Shown here in pieces: positions 27,322-35,645 of a DNA stretch of 64,000 nt. Source of the stretch: Micromonospora haikouensis (lineage in GTDB: Bacteria > Actinomycetota > Actinomycetes > Mycobacteriales > Micromonosporaceae). A model generated the notes under the pieces. It was not told where the DNA came from, did not search any database, and was given only the letters and a program-made list of their open reading frames with translations. Each line of letters starts with the position of its first letter. Position 1 is the first letter of the stretch. The stretch covers positions 172,586 to 236,585 of the forward strand of contig NZ_FMCW01000008.1 in assembly GCF_900091595.1 (NCBI RefSeq), in the 5' to 3' direction. Made by a program: the position numbers and the translations under genes.

Positions 27322-27927
27322 GTGACCGCCACACCGACCCGCGTCCCGCAGCAGGAGCGCAGCCGCGCCACCCGGGCCCGGCTGCTGGAGGCGACCGTCG
27401 AGTGCCTCGTCGAGCACGGCTGGTCCGGCACGACCACCACGGTCGTCGCGACCCGGGCCGGGGTGTCCCGGGGTGCGCAGCTGCACCACTACCCCACGAA
27501 GGCCGCCCTGGTCACCGCCGCCGTCGCGCACCTGGCCCAGCGCCGGGCCGACGAGCTGCGCACCGAGGCCGAGGCGCTGCCCGCCGGGCCGCAACGGCTC
27601 GACCGGGTGATCGACCTGCTCGGCGCGGCGTTCACCGGCCCGCTCTTCGTGGCCGCTCTCGAACTCTGGGTCGCCGCCCGCACCGACGCCGAGCTGCGCA
27701 CCGCCCTGGTCCCCCTCGAACGGCAGGTCGGCCGGGAGATGCACCGGCTGACCGTGGCCCTGCTCGGCGTCGACGAGCGTCGCCCCGGCGTCCGCGAGGC
27801 CGTGCAGGCCACCCTCGACCTGCTGCGCGGGCTCGGGGTGGCCAACCTGCTCAACGACGACTCGGCCCGCCGCGCCGCCCTGCTCACCACCTGGAAGCGC
27901 CAGCTCGCCACCCTGCTCACCCCCTGA
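27322..27927 (+). CDS. TetR-family transcriptional repressor
   Basis: A 201-residue regulator. The N-terminal HTH is TRARLLEATVECLVEHGWSGTTTTVVATRAGVSRGAQLHHYPTKAALVTAA split over about residues 15-65. The C-terminal ligand domain is Leu/Ala-rich and contains LFVAALELWVAARTDAELR, a segment frequent in repressors of acyl-CoA catabolic operons. GTG 27322 has no Shine-Dalgarno, but a -10-like box seven bases upstream supports a leaderless start. It is the first gene of a six-gene run reaching 35300 and is probably its ligand-responsive, autoregulated repressor (inference). Confidence 0.92.
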   Translation: MTATPTRVPQQERSRATRARLLEATVECLVEHGWSGTTTTVVATRAGVSRGAQLHHYPTKAALVTAAVAHLAQRRADELRTEAEALPAGPQRLDRVIDLLGAAFTGPLFVAALELWVAARTDAELRTALVPLERQVGREMHRLTVALLGVDERRPGVREAVQATLDLLRGLGVANLLNDDSARRAALLTTWKRQLATLLTP

Positions 27928-27959
27928 CCGGCCCGCCCGACCGGCCCCCTGGAGGCACG

Positions 27960-28805
27960 ATGGTCGACCGCACGGAACTGCGCACGGACCTGGCCGACGA
28001 GTCCGCGCAGCTGGACGCCCTGGTCGCCGCCCTGCCCCTGGGCGACTGGGCGCGGCCCACCCCCGCCCCCGGCTGGACGGTCGCCCACCAGATCGCGCAC
28101 CTGGCCTGGACCGACCACGTCGCCCTGCTCGCGGCCACCGACCCCGGCGCGTTCGTCGCCTCGGTGACCTCCGCCCCCGACCCGGCCCGCCTGGTCGACG
28201 CCGGCGCGGAGGAGTTCCTGGCCCCGCCGGCCGAGCTGCTGGCGCGCTGGCGGGCGGGCCGATCCGCGCTCGCCGACGCGCTCGCCGCCGTCCCGACCGG
28301 TGAGCAACTGCCCTGGTACGCCACCCGCATGTCGGCCGCCTCCATGACCACCGCCCGGCTCATGGAGACCTGGGCGCACGGCGAGGACGTGGCCGATGCG
28401 CTGGGCGTCACCCGCGCCCCGACCGCCCGGCTCCGGCACGTCGTACACCTCGGCTTCCGTACCCTCGGGCACGGGTTCGCGGCCCACGGCCGCGCGGTCC
28501 CGACGGCGCCGGTGCGGGTGGAGGTCACCGCGCCCGGCGGCGGCGTCTGGGCCCACGGCCCGGCGGACGCCGCCGACCGGGTCACCGGCCCGGCCCTGGA
28601 CCTCTGCCTGCTGGTCACCCAGCGCCGGCACCGCGCCGACCTCGACCTGGTGGCCACCGGCCCGGTCGCCGACGCGTGGCTCGACGTGGCGCAGGCGTTC
28701 GCCGGCCCGCCCGGGCCCGGCCGCGGGCCGGCGGGCGCCCGGACCGGGGCGGCACGGCCCGGAACGACCGGCCCGGGGGCGGCCCGACGCGGGGTGGCCG
28801 CGTGA
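27960..28805 (+). CDS. TIGR03084-type DinB-like metal-binding protein
   Basis: A 281-residue protein with an N-terminal mycothiol-dependent maleylpyruvate isomerase-like (DinB) domain. The helices include PGWTVAHQIAHLAWTDHVAL (metal His), and the third metal ligand lies in LMETWAHGEDVADALG. The C-terminal half has the SCP2-like GFRTLGHGFAAHGR and DAADRVTGPALDLCLLVTQRRH segments. The last about 45 residues are Pro/Gly/Arg-rich and likely unstructured. ATG 27960 has GGAGG four bases upstream. Its stop overlaps the atuA start (GTGA). The family recurs beside AtuA and acyl-CoA carboxylase genes, but its reaction is unknown. Confidence 0.85.
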   Translation: MVDRTELRTDLADESAQLDALVAALPLGDWARPTPAPGWTVAHQIAHLAWTDHVALLAATDPGAFVASVTSAPDPARLVDAGAEEFLAPPAELLARWRAGRSALADALAAVPTGEQLPWYATRMSAASMTTARLMETWAHGEDVADALGVTRAPTARLRHVVHLGFRTLGHGFAAHGRAVPTAPVRVEVTAPGGGVWAHGPADAADRVTGPALDLCLLVTQRRHRADLDLVATGPVADAWLDVAQAFAGPPGPGRGPAGARTGAARPGTTGPGAARRGVAA

Positions 28806-30505
28806 GCGCGCCGCTGCGGGTCGGCAACGCGTCCGGCTTCTACGGCGACCGGGCCACCGCGTGGCGGGAGATGCTCGACGGTGGCGAGCTGGACGTGCTG
28901 ACCGGCGACTACCTGGCCGAGCTGACCATGCTGATCCTCGGCCGGGACCGGCTGCGCGACCCCGCCCTGGGCTATGCGAAGACGTTCCTGCGTCAGCTCG
29001 AGGGGTGCCTCGGCACGGCGCTGGAGCGCGGGGTGCGGATCGTGACCAACGCCGGCGGGTTGAATCCGGCCGGGTTGGCCGCCGCGATCGGGTCGCTCGC
29101 CGACCGGCTCGGCCTCACCGCCCGCATCGGGTACGTCGAGGGCGACGCCCTGCCCCGCCCCGACGCGCTGACCGCGAACGCGTACCTGGGCGCCTTCGGG
29201 ATCGCCGCGTGCCTCGACGCCGGGGCGGACGTCGTGGTGACCGGCCGGGTCACCGACGCCTCCCTGGCGGTCGGGCCGGCCATCGCCCGGTACGGCTGGG
29301 GGCGCGGCGACCTCGACGCGCTGGCCGGGGCGACCGTGGCCGGGCACCTCATCGAGTGCGGGGCGCAGGTCACCGGCGGCAACTTCAGCTTCTTCACCGA
29401 GCTGCCCGACGGCGGGCACCGCCCCGGCTTCCCGATCGTCGAGATCCACCCGGACGGCTCCTCGGTCGTCACGAAGCACCCGGGCACGGGCGGCGCGGTC
29501 ACCCCCGAGACGGTCACCGCCCAGCTGTTGTACGAGGTGGGCGGCCCCGACTACCTGGGCCCGGACGTGGTGACCCGGCTGGACACGGTCGAGCTGACCG
29601 CCGACGGGCCGGACCGGGTGCGCGTCACCGGGGTCCGGGGCACGCCCCCGCCGCCCACCCTCAAGGTCGGGGTGAACAACCTCGGCGGGTTCCGCAACTC
29701 GATGACGTTCGTCCTGTGCGGGCTGGACATCCCGGCGAAGGCGGCCCTGGTCCGGGGCCAACTGGAGGCGGCGGTCGGCCCGGCGGGGCTGGAGTTCGTG
29801 CTGGCCCGCACCGACCACCCGGACGCGAGCGACACGGAGGCGGCGAGCGCGCTGCTGCACGTACACCTGCGGGACGGCGACAAGGCGCGGGCCGGGCGGG
29901 CGTTCTCGGCCGCCGCCGTGGAGCTGGCGCTGGCCTCCTACCCGGGCTGCACGCTGACCACGCTGCCCGGCGACGCCACCGGATACGGGGTGTTCACCGC
30001 CGACGCCGTGCCGCAGGACGCGGTGGAGCACGTGGCCGTCCTGCCGTCGGGCGAGCGGGTGCCGATCGTTCCCCCGCCGGTGACGTGTTTGCAGGGGCCC
30101 CCTGTACAACAGAATGCGTTAACAGGGGGCCCTTCCTTGCACCCGCCGCGCGCGGCGCAGCCGCAGCGCACGCGGCGGGGGGCGCTGGGCGAGGTGGTGG
30201 GGGCGCGCTCCGGCGACAAGGGCGGCGACGCGAACCTGGGCGTCTGGGCGCGTACCGACGCTACCTGGGCGTGGCTGCGCGGCTGGCTGACGGTCGAGCG
30301 GCTGGCCGAGCTGCTGCCGGAGACCGCCCCGCTGACCGTCGAGCGGCACGAGCTGCCGAACCTGCGCGCGGTGAACTTCGTGATCCGGGGGCTGCTCGGG
30401 CAGGGCGTGGCCGCGTCGACCCGGTTCGACCCGCAGGCGAAGGCGCTGGGCGAGCTGCTGCGCTCCCGTGTCGTCGACCTGCCGACGGAGGAGACGGGGC
30501 TGTGA
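28802..30505 (+). CDS. AtuA-family (DUF1446) acyclic terpene/acyl catabolism protein
   Basis: A 567-residue protein. Residues 1-425 form the AtuA domain, with RVGNASGFYGDR at the start, IVTNAGGLNPAGLA, ADVVVTGRVTDASLAVGP, ECGAQVTGGNFSFF and KVGVNNLGGFRNSMTFVLCG. Residues about 455-567 form the smaller AtuA-like C-terminal fold (VVGARSGDKGGDANLGVWAR). The linker (about 430-447) is translated from a dispersed 50-bp palindromic repeat yet keeps the frame. AtuA is required for citronellol/geraniol use in Pseudomonas, but its chemistry is unknown. GTG 28802 overlaps the preceding stop, and the stop overlaps the carboxylase start, so the genes are tightly coupled. Confidence 0.9.
   Translation: MSAPLRVGNASGFYGDRATAWREMLDGGELDVLTGDYLAELTMLILGRDRLRDPALGYAKTFLRQLEGCLGTALERGVRIVTNAGGLNPAGLAAAIGSLADRLGLTARIGYVEGDALPRPDALTANAYLGAFGIAACLDAGADVVVTGRVTDASLAVGPAIARYGWGRGDLDALAGATVAGHLIECGAQVTGGNFSFFTELPDGGHRPGFPIVEIHPDGSSVVTKHPGTGGAVTPETVTAQLLYEVGGPDYLGPDVVTRLDTVELTADGPDRVRVTGVRGTPPPPTLKVGVNNLGGFRNSMTFVLCGLDIPAKAALVRGQLEAAVGPAGLEFVLARTDHPDASDTEAASALLHVHLRDGDKARAGRAFSAAAVELALASYPGCTLTTLPGDATGYGVFTADAVPQDAVEHVAVLPSGERVPIVPPPVTCLQGPPVQQNALTGGPSLHPPRAAQPQRTRRGALGEVVGARSGDKGGDANLGVWARTDATWAWLRGWLTVERLAELLPETAPLTVERHELPNLRAVNFVIRGLLGQGVAASTRFDPQAKALGELLRSRVVDLPTEETGL
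30091..30140. repeat. Dispersed palindromic repeat, copy 1, inside atuA
   Basis: Two GGGGCCC-type arms flank a core with AATGCGTTAACAGGGGG and a CCTTCCTTGC tail. A second copy at 47945-47995 shares the arms, the ATGCGTTAACA core and the CCTTCC/CCTCCTTAC-like tail. Here the copy is read through in frame as the linker between the two AtuA domains. Confidence 0.8.
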
Positions 30506-32103
30506 CCACACTGGACAGTTCGCTCGACCCGGCCGCGCCGGCCTTCCGGGCCAACCGGGAGGCCCTGCTGGAGCGGCTCGCCGAGCTGGACGCGGCCCTC
30601 GATCAGGCTCGCGCGGGCGGCGGGGCGAAGTACGTGGCCCGGCACCACCAGCGCGGCAAGCTGCTGCCCCGGGAGCGGATCGAGCTGCTGCTCGACCCGG
30701 ACAGCCCGTTCCTGGAGCTGTCGCCGGTCGCCGCGTACGGGACGGACTTTCCCGTGGGGGCCAGCGTGGTCACCGGGATCGGCGTCGTCGAGGGCGTGGA
30801 GTGCCTGGTCGTCGCCAACGACCCGACGGTACGCAGCGGCGCGGTCAACCCGTGGTCGCTGGCGAAGACCCGGCGGGCCGGGGAGATCGCCCTGGCCAAC
30901 CGGCTGCCGATGGTCAACCTGGTGGAGAGCGCCGGGGCGGACCTGCCCACCCAGGCGGAGATCTTCATCCCGGGCGGGCGGGTGTTCCGCGACCTGACCC
31001 GGCTCTCGGCCGAGGGCATCCCCACGGTCAGCGTGGTGTTCGGCAACGCCACGGCCGGCGGCGCGTACGTGCCCGGGATGTCCGACCACGTGATCATGAT
31101 CCGGGACCGGTCGCAGGTCTACCTGGCCGGGCCGCCGCTGGTGAAGATGGCGACGGGCGAGGTCACCGACGACGAGTCCCTCGGCGGCGCGGCCATGCAC
31201 GCCACCAGGTCGGGCCTGGCCGACTTCCTCGCGTCCGACGAGCGGGACGGCATCCGGCTGGCCCGGCAGTGCGTCCGCCGGCTCAACCGGCGCAAGCAGG
31301 GCCCGCCGCCGCGCACCGCGTTCCCCGCCCCGCCGAAGTACGACCCGGAGGAGCTGCTCGGCGTCGTCAGCGCCGACCTGAAGGTGCCGTTCGACCCACG
31401 CGAGGTCCTGGCCCGGGTGCTCGACGGCAGCGAGTTCGACGAGTTCAAACCCGCGTACGGGACGGCGCTGGTCACGGGGTGGGGCGAGCTGCACGGCTAC
31501 CCGATCGGGGTGCTCGCCAACGCCCGGGGCGTGCTGTTCAGCGAGGAGGCGCAGAAGGCGGCCCAGTTCATCCAGCTCGCCAACGCGGCCGACACCCCGC
31601 TGGTCTTCCTGCAGAACACCACCGGCTACATGGTCGGCACGGAGTACGAGCAGCGGGGCATCATCAAGCACGGCGCGCTGATGATCAACGCCGTGTCGAA
31701 CTCGAAGGTGCCGCACCTGACGGTCAACCTGGGCGCGTCGTACGGGGCCGGCAACTACGGCATGTGCGGGCGGGCGTACGAGCCCCGGTTCCTGTTCACC
31801 TGGCCGAACGCGAAGTCGGCGGTGATGGGGCCGGCGCAGTTGGCCGGCGTGCTGTCGATCGTGGCCCGGCAGGCCGCCGCCGCCCGGGGGCAGGAGTTCG
31901 ACGAGGACTCCGACACCGCCATGCGGATGATGGTCGAGCAGCAGATCGAGTCCCAGTCGGGGGCGCTGTTCCTCTCGGGCCGGCTCTACGACGACGGGGT
32001 GATCGACCCCCGGGACACGCGTACCGTCCTCGGGCTCTGCCTGTCGGCGATCCACAGTGGACCGGTCAAGGGTGCCGACGGCTTCGGCGTCTTCCGGATG
32101 TAG
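30502..32103 (+). CDS. Acyl-CoA carboxylase carboxyltransferase (beta) subunit
   Basis: A 533-residue carboxyltransferase of the methylcrotonyl-/geranyl-CoA carboxylase class. It moves CO2 from carboxybiotin to an acyl-CoA. The N-half holds RHHQRGKLLPRERIELLLDP and GNATAGGAYVPGMSDHVIMI (oxyanion/acyl-CoA site). The C-half holds PIGVLANARGVLFSEEAQKAAQFIQLAN, FLQNTTGYMVGTEYEQRGIIKHGA-type segments and SYGAGNYGMCGRAY (biotin site). GTG 30502 sits in the atuA stop (GTGA). With the next gene it makes the complete alpha-beta enzyme. Which branched substrate is used cannot be decided from sequence; methylcrotonyl-CoA is the commonest for this type. Confidence 0.94.
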   Translation: MTTLDSSLDPAAPAFRANREALLERLAELDAALDQARAGGGAKYVARHHQRGKLLPRERIELLLDPDSPFLELSPVAAYGTDFPVGASVVTGIGVVEGVECLVVANDPTVRSGAVNPWSLAKTRRAGEIALANRLPMVNLVESAGADLPTQAEIFIPGGRVFRDLTRLSAEGIPTVSVVFGNATAGGAYVPGMSDHVIMIRDRSQVYLAGPPLVKMATGEVTDDESLGGAAMHATRSGLADFLASDERDGIRLARQCVRRLNRRKQGPPPRTAFPAPPKYDPEELLGVVSADLKVPFDPREVLARVLDGSEFDEFKPAYGTALVTGWGELHGYPIGVLANARGVLFSEEAQKAAQFIQLANAADTPLVFLQNTTGYMVGTEYEQRGIIKHGALMINAVSNSKVPHLTVNLGASYGAGNYGMCGRAYEPRFLFTWPNAKSAVMGPAQLAGVLSIVARQAAAARGQEFDEDSDTAMRMMVEQQIESQSGALFLSGRLYDDGVIDPRDTRTVLGLCLSAIHSGPVKGADGFGVFRM

Positions 32104-32115
32104 GGGGCTGCTTTC

Positions 32116-34140
32116 ATGATCACCCGTCTGCTGGTCGCGAACCGGGGCGAGATCGCCCGGCGCGTCATCGCCACCTGCCGGGCGCTCGGCGTCGCCACGG
32201 TCGCCGTGCACTCCGACGCCGACGCCGACGCGCCGTTCGTCGCCGAGGCCGACCTGGCCGTACGCCTGCCGGGGAACGCGCCCGCCGAGACGTACCTGCG
32301 GGTCGACCTCATCCTGGACGCGGCCCGCCGCACCGGCGCGGACGCCGTGCACCCCGGCTACGGCTTCCTCGCCGAGAACGCCGACTTCGCGGCGGCGGTG
32401 ACCGACGCGGGCCTGACCTGGGTGGGCCCGCCCGCGAAGGCGATCGCCGCGATGGGCGACAAGGTCGCGGCGAAGGCGCTGCTGGCCGACGCGGGCGTGC
32501 CGATGCTGCCCACCTGGACCGATCCCGACGAGATCACCGACTTCCCGGTGCTGGTCAAGGCGTCCGCCGGGGGCGGAGGGCGCGGCATGCGCATCGTCGC
32601 CGACCCGGCCGGGCTCGCCGAGGCCGTCGCTTCGGCGCGGCGGGAGGCGGCGGCGGCGTTCGGCGACGGCACGGTCTTCGTCGAGCGGTACGTCGAGCGG
32701 GGCCGGCACGTCGAGGTGCAGGTCTTCGGCGACACCCACGGGACGGTCGTGGCGCTGGGCGAGCGGGACTGCTCGATCCAGCGCCGGCACCAGAAGATCG
32801 TCGAGGAGGCCCCGGCGGTCGTGCCGGACGGGGTGCGGCAGCGGCTGTACGCCGCGGCCGTCGCCGCCGCCCGCGCGGTCGGGTACGTCGGCGCGGGCAC
32901 GGTCGAGTTCCTGCTCGCCCCGGACGGGCGGTTCTTCTTCCTGGAGATGAACACCCGCCTCCAGGTGGAGCACCCGGTCACCGAGGCCGTCACCGGGCTG
33001 GACCTGGTGCGCCTGCAACTGCTGGTCGCCGAGGGCGGGCCGCTGCCGCTGGCGGCGGCCCCGCCGCCCGACGGCCACGCCATCGAGGTACGCCTGTGCG
33101 CCGAGGACCCGGCGCACGACTACCGGCCGGCGACGGGCGTCCTGCACCGGTTCGCGGTGCCGCAGGTGGCGGGCGAGTTCGCCCCGACGAAGGGGCTGCG
33201 CCTCGACTCGGGGGTGGCGGACGGCTCGACGGTCGGCGTGCACTACGACTCGATGCTGGCGAAGCTGGTCGCCTGGGCGCCGACCCGGGCGGAGGCGACC
33301 CGGCTGCTGGCCGGCGCGCTGGCCCGCGCCGAGCTGCACGGGGTGACCACCAACCGGGACCTGCTGGTCCGGGTGCTGCGCAGCCCCGCGTTCGCCGCGG
33401 CCGAGGTGGACACGGGTTTCCTCGACCGGCACCCCGACGTGTTCGCCCCGCTGCTGCCGGCCGACGAGCTGCCGCTGGCCGCCCTCGCCGCCGCGCTCGC
33501 CTCGGCCGCCGCTCGCCGGGCAACTGCGACGGTGCTCGCCGGGCTCCCCTCCGGCTGGCGAAACGTGCCATCGTTCCCGCAGGTGACCCGGTACGCGGGG
33601 CCGGACGGCGACGGGGTCGAGGTCCGCTACCGACTGGACCGCACCGGCGCGCTCGCCGACTGCACGGTGTCGGCCGGCGACTCGGCTCCGCCCGTCGAGG
33701 GCTCAGGGCCGCCCGCCGCCCGCCCTCTCCCGCCCAGCGTGGTGCTGGTCGCCGCCGCCCCGGACCGGGTGGTCCTCGACGTCGACGGCGTGCGGCGCGC
33801 GTACTCCGTACACCGGGTGGGGTCACAGGTCTTCGTGGACGGCCCGGACGGGGCGGCGAGCCTCACGGAGCTGCCGCGCTTCCCGCTGCCCACGGCGGAG
33901 CTGGCGGCCGGGTCGCTGCTCGCGCCGCTGCCCGGCGCGGTGGCCCGGGTGCACGTCGAGGTCGGTCAGCGGGTCGCCGCCGGTGACCTGCTGCTGACCC
34001 TGGAGGCGATGAAGCTCGAACACCCCGTGCTCGCCCCCGCCGACGGCGTGGTCGCCGAGCTGCCGGTGCCGGCCGGCGGCCAGGTCGACACCGGCGCCGT
34101 GCTGGCCGTCGTCACCACCCCCGAGGAGACAGCGTCATGA
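32116..34140 (+). CDS. Acyl-CoA carboxylase biotin carboxylase/BCCP (alpha) subunit
   Basis: A 674-residue biotin-dependent alpha subunit. Residues 1-450 are the biotin carboxylase: LLVANRGEIARRVI start, HPGYGFLAENADF, ATP-grasp loop KASAGGGGRGMRIV and catalytic EMNTRLQVEHPVTE. A linker domain is followed by the biotinyl domain, with acceptor Lys in EAMKLEHPV near residue 630. It starts 12 bases after the beta subunit behind AGGGGGCTG. Its stop overlaps the dehydrogenase ATG (ATGA). Confidence 0.95.
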   Translation: MITRLLVANRGEIARRVIATCRALGVATVAVHSDADADAPFVAEADLAVRLPGNAPAETYLRVDLILDAARRTGADAVHPGYGFLAENADFAAAVTDAGLTWVGPPAKAIAAMGDKVAAKALLADAGVPMLPTWTDPDEITDFPVLVKASAGGGGRGMRIVADPAGLAEAVASARREAAAAFGDGTVFVERYVERGRHVEVQVFGDTHGTVVALGERDCSIQRRHQKIVEEAPAVVPDGVRQRLYAAAVAAARAVGYVGAGTVEFLLAPDGRFFFLEMNTRLQVEHPVTEAVTGLDLVRLQLLVAEGGPLPLAAAPPPDGHAIEVRLCAEDPAHDYRPATGVLHRFAVPQVAGEFAPTKGLRLDSGVADGSTVGVHYDSMLAKLVAWAPTRAEATRLLAGALARAELHGVTTNRDLLVRVLRSPAFAAAEVDTGFLDRHPDVFAPLLPADELPLAALAAALASAAARRATATVLAGLPSGWRNVPSFPQVTRYAGPDGDGVEVRYRLDRTGALADCTVSAGDSAPPVEGSGPPAARPLPPSVVLVAAAPDRVVLDVDGVRRAYSVHRVGSQVFVDGPDGAASLTELPRFPLPTAELAAGSLLAPLPGAVARVHVEVGQRVAAGDLLLTLEAMKLEHPVLAPADGVVAELPVPAGGQVDTGAVLAVVTTPEETAS

Positions 34141-35300
34141 ACTTCGACCTCACCGACGAGCAGGAGCAGCTCCGCGACGCCGTCCGGGCGTTGGGCCGAA
34201 AATATGGCCACGGCTACTTCGTGGAGAAGGCGAAGTCCGGCGGGCACACCACCGAGCTGTGGGAGGAGGCCGCCCGGCTCGGCTACCTCGGCGTCAACAT
34301 CCCCACGGAGTACGGCGGCGGGGGCGGCGGCATCACCGAGCTGGCCATCGTCTGCGAGGAGCTGGCCGCCGCCGGCTGCCCGCTGCTGCTGCTCGTGGTC
34401 TCTCCCGCCATCGTCGCCACGATCGTGACGAGGCACGGCACCGAGGAGCAGCGCCAACGGTTCCTGCCCGCCATGGCCGACGGCACGCTGAAGGTGGTCT
34501 TCGCGATCACCGAGCCGGAGGCCGGGTCCAACTTCCACCGGCTCGGCACGGTGGCCCGCCGCGACGGCGACGACTGGCTGCTGACCGGCCGCAAGTGCTA
34601 CATCTCGGGCGTCGACGAGGCAGGCTACGTGCTGGTGGTGGCCCGCACCGAGGACGCGGCGACCGGCAAGCTCAAGCCGGCCCTGTTCCTGGTGCCGACC
34701 GACGCCCCCGGGCTGACCCGGTCCAAGCTGGACATGGAGATCGTCTCCCCGGAGAACCAATTCATGCTCTACCTCGACGACGTACGGCTGCCCGCCGACG
34801 CCCTGGTCGGCGGGTCCCTCGACGCCGGCCTGCCCGCCCTGTTCGCCGGCCTCAACCCGGAGCGCATCACGGTCGCCGCGATGGGCGCCGGCACCGGCCG
34901 GTACGCGATCGAGCGCGCCAGCGAGTACGCGGCCACCCGCAAGGTGTGGGGCGGCCGGAGCATCGGCACCCACCAGGGCGTGTCGCACCCGCTCGCGCAC
35001 GCGGCCGTGCAGGTGGAACTGGCCCGCCTCATGATCTACAAGGCGGCCACCCTGTACGACGCGGGGCGCGACCTGGAGGCCGGCGTCTCCGGCAACATGG
35101 CCAAGTACGCCTCCGGCGAGGCCGCCGCGCTCGCGGTCGACACGGCGGTGCAGGCGCTGGGCGGCGCGGGCATGACCACGGAGTACGGCGTGGCGACGCT
35201 GCTGGGCGCGGTGCGGGCGGGCCGGATCGCCCCGGTGAGCCGGGAGATGATCCTCAACTTCGTGGCGCAGCACGTCCTGGGCCAGGACAAGTCGTACTGA
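34137..35300 (+). CDS. Acyl-CoA dehydrogenase
   Basis: A 387-residue FAD enzyme that forms the alpha-beta double bond of acyl-CoAs. The N-terminal helical domain is followed by the FAD-binding VVFAITEPEAGSNFH and CYISGVDEAGYVLVVART beta segments. The C-terminal domain has RKVWGGRSIGTHQGVSHPLA and ALGGAGMTTEYGVATLL. The usual terminal IYEGT box with catalytic Glu is replaced by RIAPVSREMILNFVAQHVLG. The base must therefore lie elsewhere or be provided by the nearby Glu (noted as an oddity of this subgroup). It is the last gene of the AtuA/carboxylase operon, and a long inverted repeat follows. Confidence 0.92.
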   Translation: MNFDLTDEQEQLRDAVRALGRKYGHGYFVEKAKSGGHTTELWEEAARLGYLGVNIPTEYGGGGGGITELAIVCEELAAAGCPLLLLVVSPAIVATIVTRHGTEEQRQRFLPAMADGTLKVVFAITEPEAGSNFHRLGTVARRDGDDWLLTGRKCYISGVDEAGYVLVVARTEDAATGKLKPALFLVPTDAPGLTRSKLDMEIVSPENQFMLYLDDVRLPADALVGGSLDAGLPALFAGLNPERITVAAMGAGTGRYAIERASEYAATRKVWGGRSIGTHQGVSHPLAHAAVQVELARLMIYKAATLYDAGRDLEAGVSGNMAKYASGEAAALAVDTAVQALGGAGMTTEYGVATLLGAVRAGRIAPVSREMILNFVAQHVLGQDKSY

Positions 35301-35335
35301 GATGGCCTGTGTCGGAGCGCGGGGGAGCTAGGACG

Positions 35336-35412
35336 AAGATCGTGCTCGGTCCTGGAAAGAGTGGCCTCCGGCGGCGGGTATCACCACTCTTTCCCTGATC
35401 GAGCGTGATCTT
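35336..35412. terminator. Long imperfect inverted repeat between convergent operons
   Basis: The left arm 35336-35364 (AAGATCGTGCTCG...GGAAAGAGTGG) pairs with 35384-35412 (CCACTCTTTCC...GATCTT). Of 29 positions, all but about five match, with the inner 11 bp perfect and a 19-base loop. It lies between the acyl-CoA dehydrogenase (+) and the DUF397 gene (-), so it is well placed as a two-way terminator. Arm ends resemble the hairpins at 38049 and 52414. Confidence 0.75.
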
Positions 35413-35456
35413 GTCCGCCCGCCTCGCGGTGCCCCTCCACCCAGCGGTCAGGCGGC

Positions 35457-35645
35457 TCAGGCCGTGAACGCGCCCGCCTTGATGGTCTTGAGGAAGGTGG
35501 CCCAGGGGGTGGGTGCGAAGTGCAGCACCGGGCCCTGCTGGTCCTTGCTGTCGCGCACCATGACGGCCTGGGAAGGCGTGGCGACCTCGACGCAGTTGCC
35601 GCCTCCGTTGCTTCGCGTGCTCTTCTTCCAGGTGACCATGCTCAT
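35457..35645 (-). CDS. DUF397 small protein
   Basis: A 62-residue protein matching DUF397: WKKSTRSNGGGNCVEVA near the N terminus, then VMVRDSKDQQGPVLHF and AFLKTIKAGAF-like WATFLKTIKAGAFTA. ATG 35645 overlaps the stop of the upstream HTH gene (ATGA), so the two are translationally coupled. DUF397/Scr1-type pairs are abundant in Streptomyces and Micromonospora and are thought to act as regulator and partner in developmental or toxin-antitoxin-like control. No enzymatic role is evident. Confidence 0.93.
   Translation of the reverse strand: MSMVTWKKSTRSNGGGNCVEVATPSQAVMVRDSKDQQGPVLHFAPTPWATFLKTIKAGAFTA

Noticed and set aside
27322..35300. Secondary-metabolite gene cluster
   Set aside because: The carboxylase, dehydrogenase and AtuA genes form a catabolic set; no synthase, carrier protein or tailoring enzyme is present.
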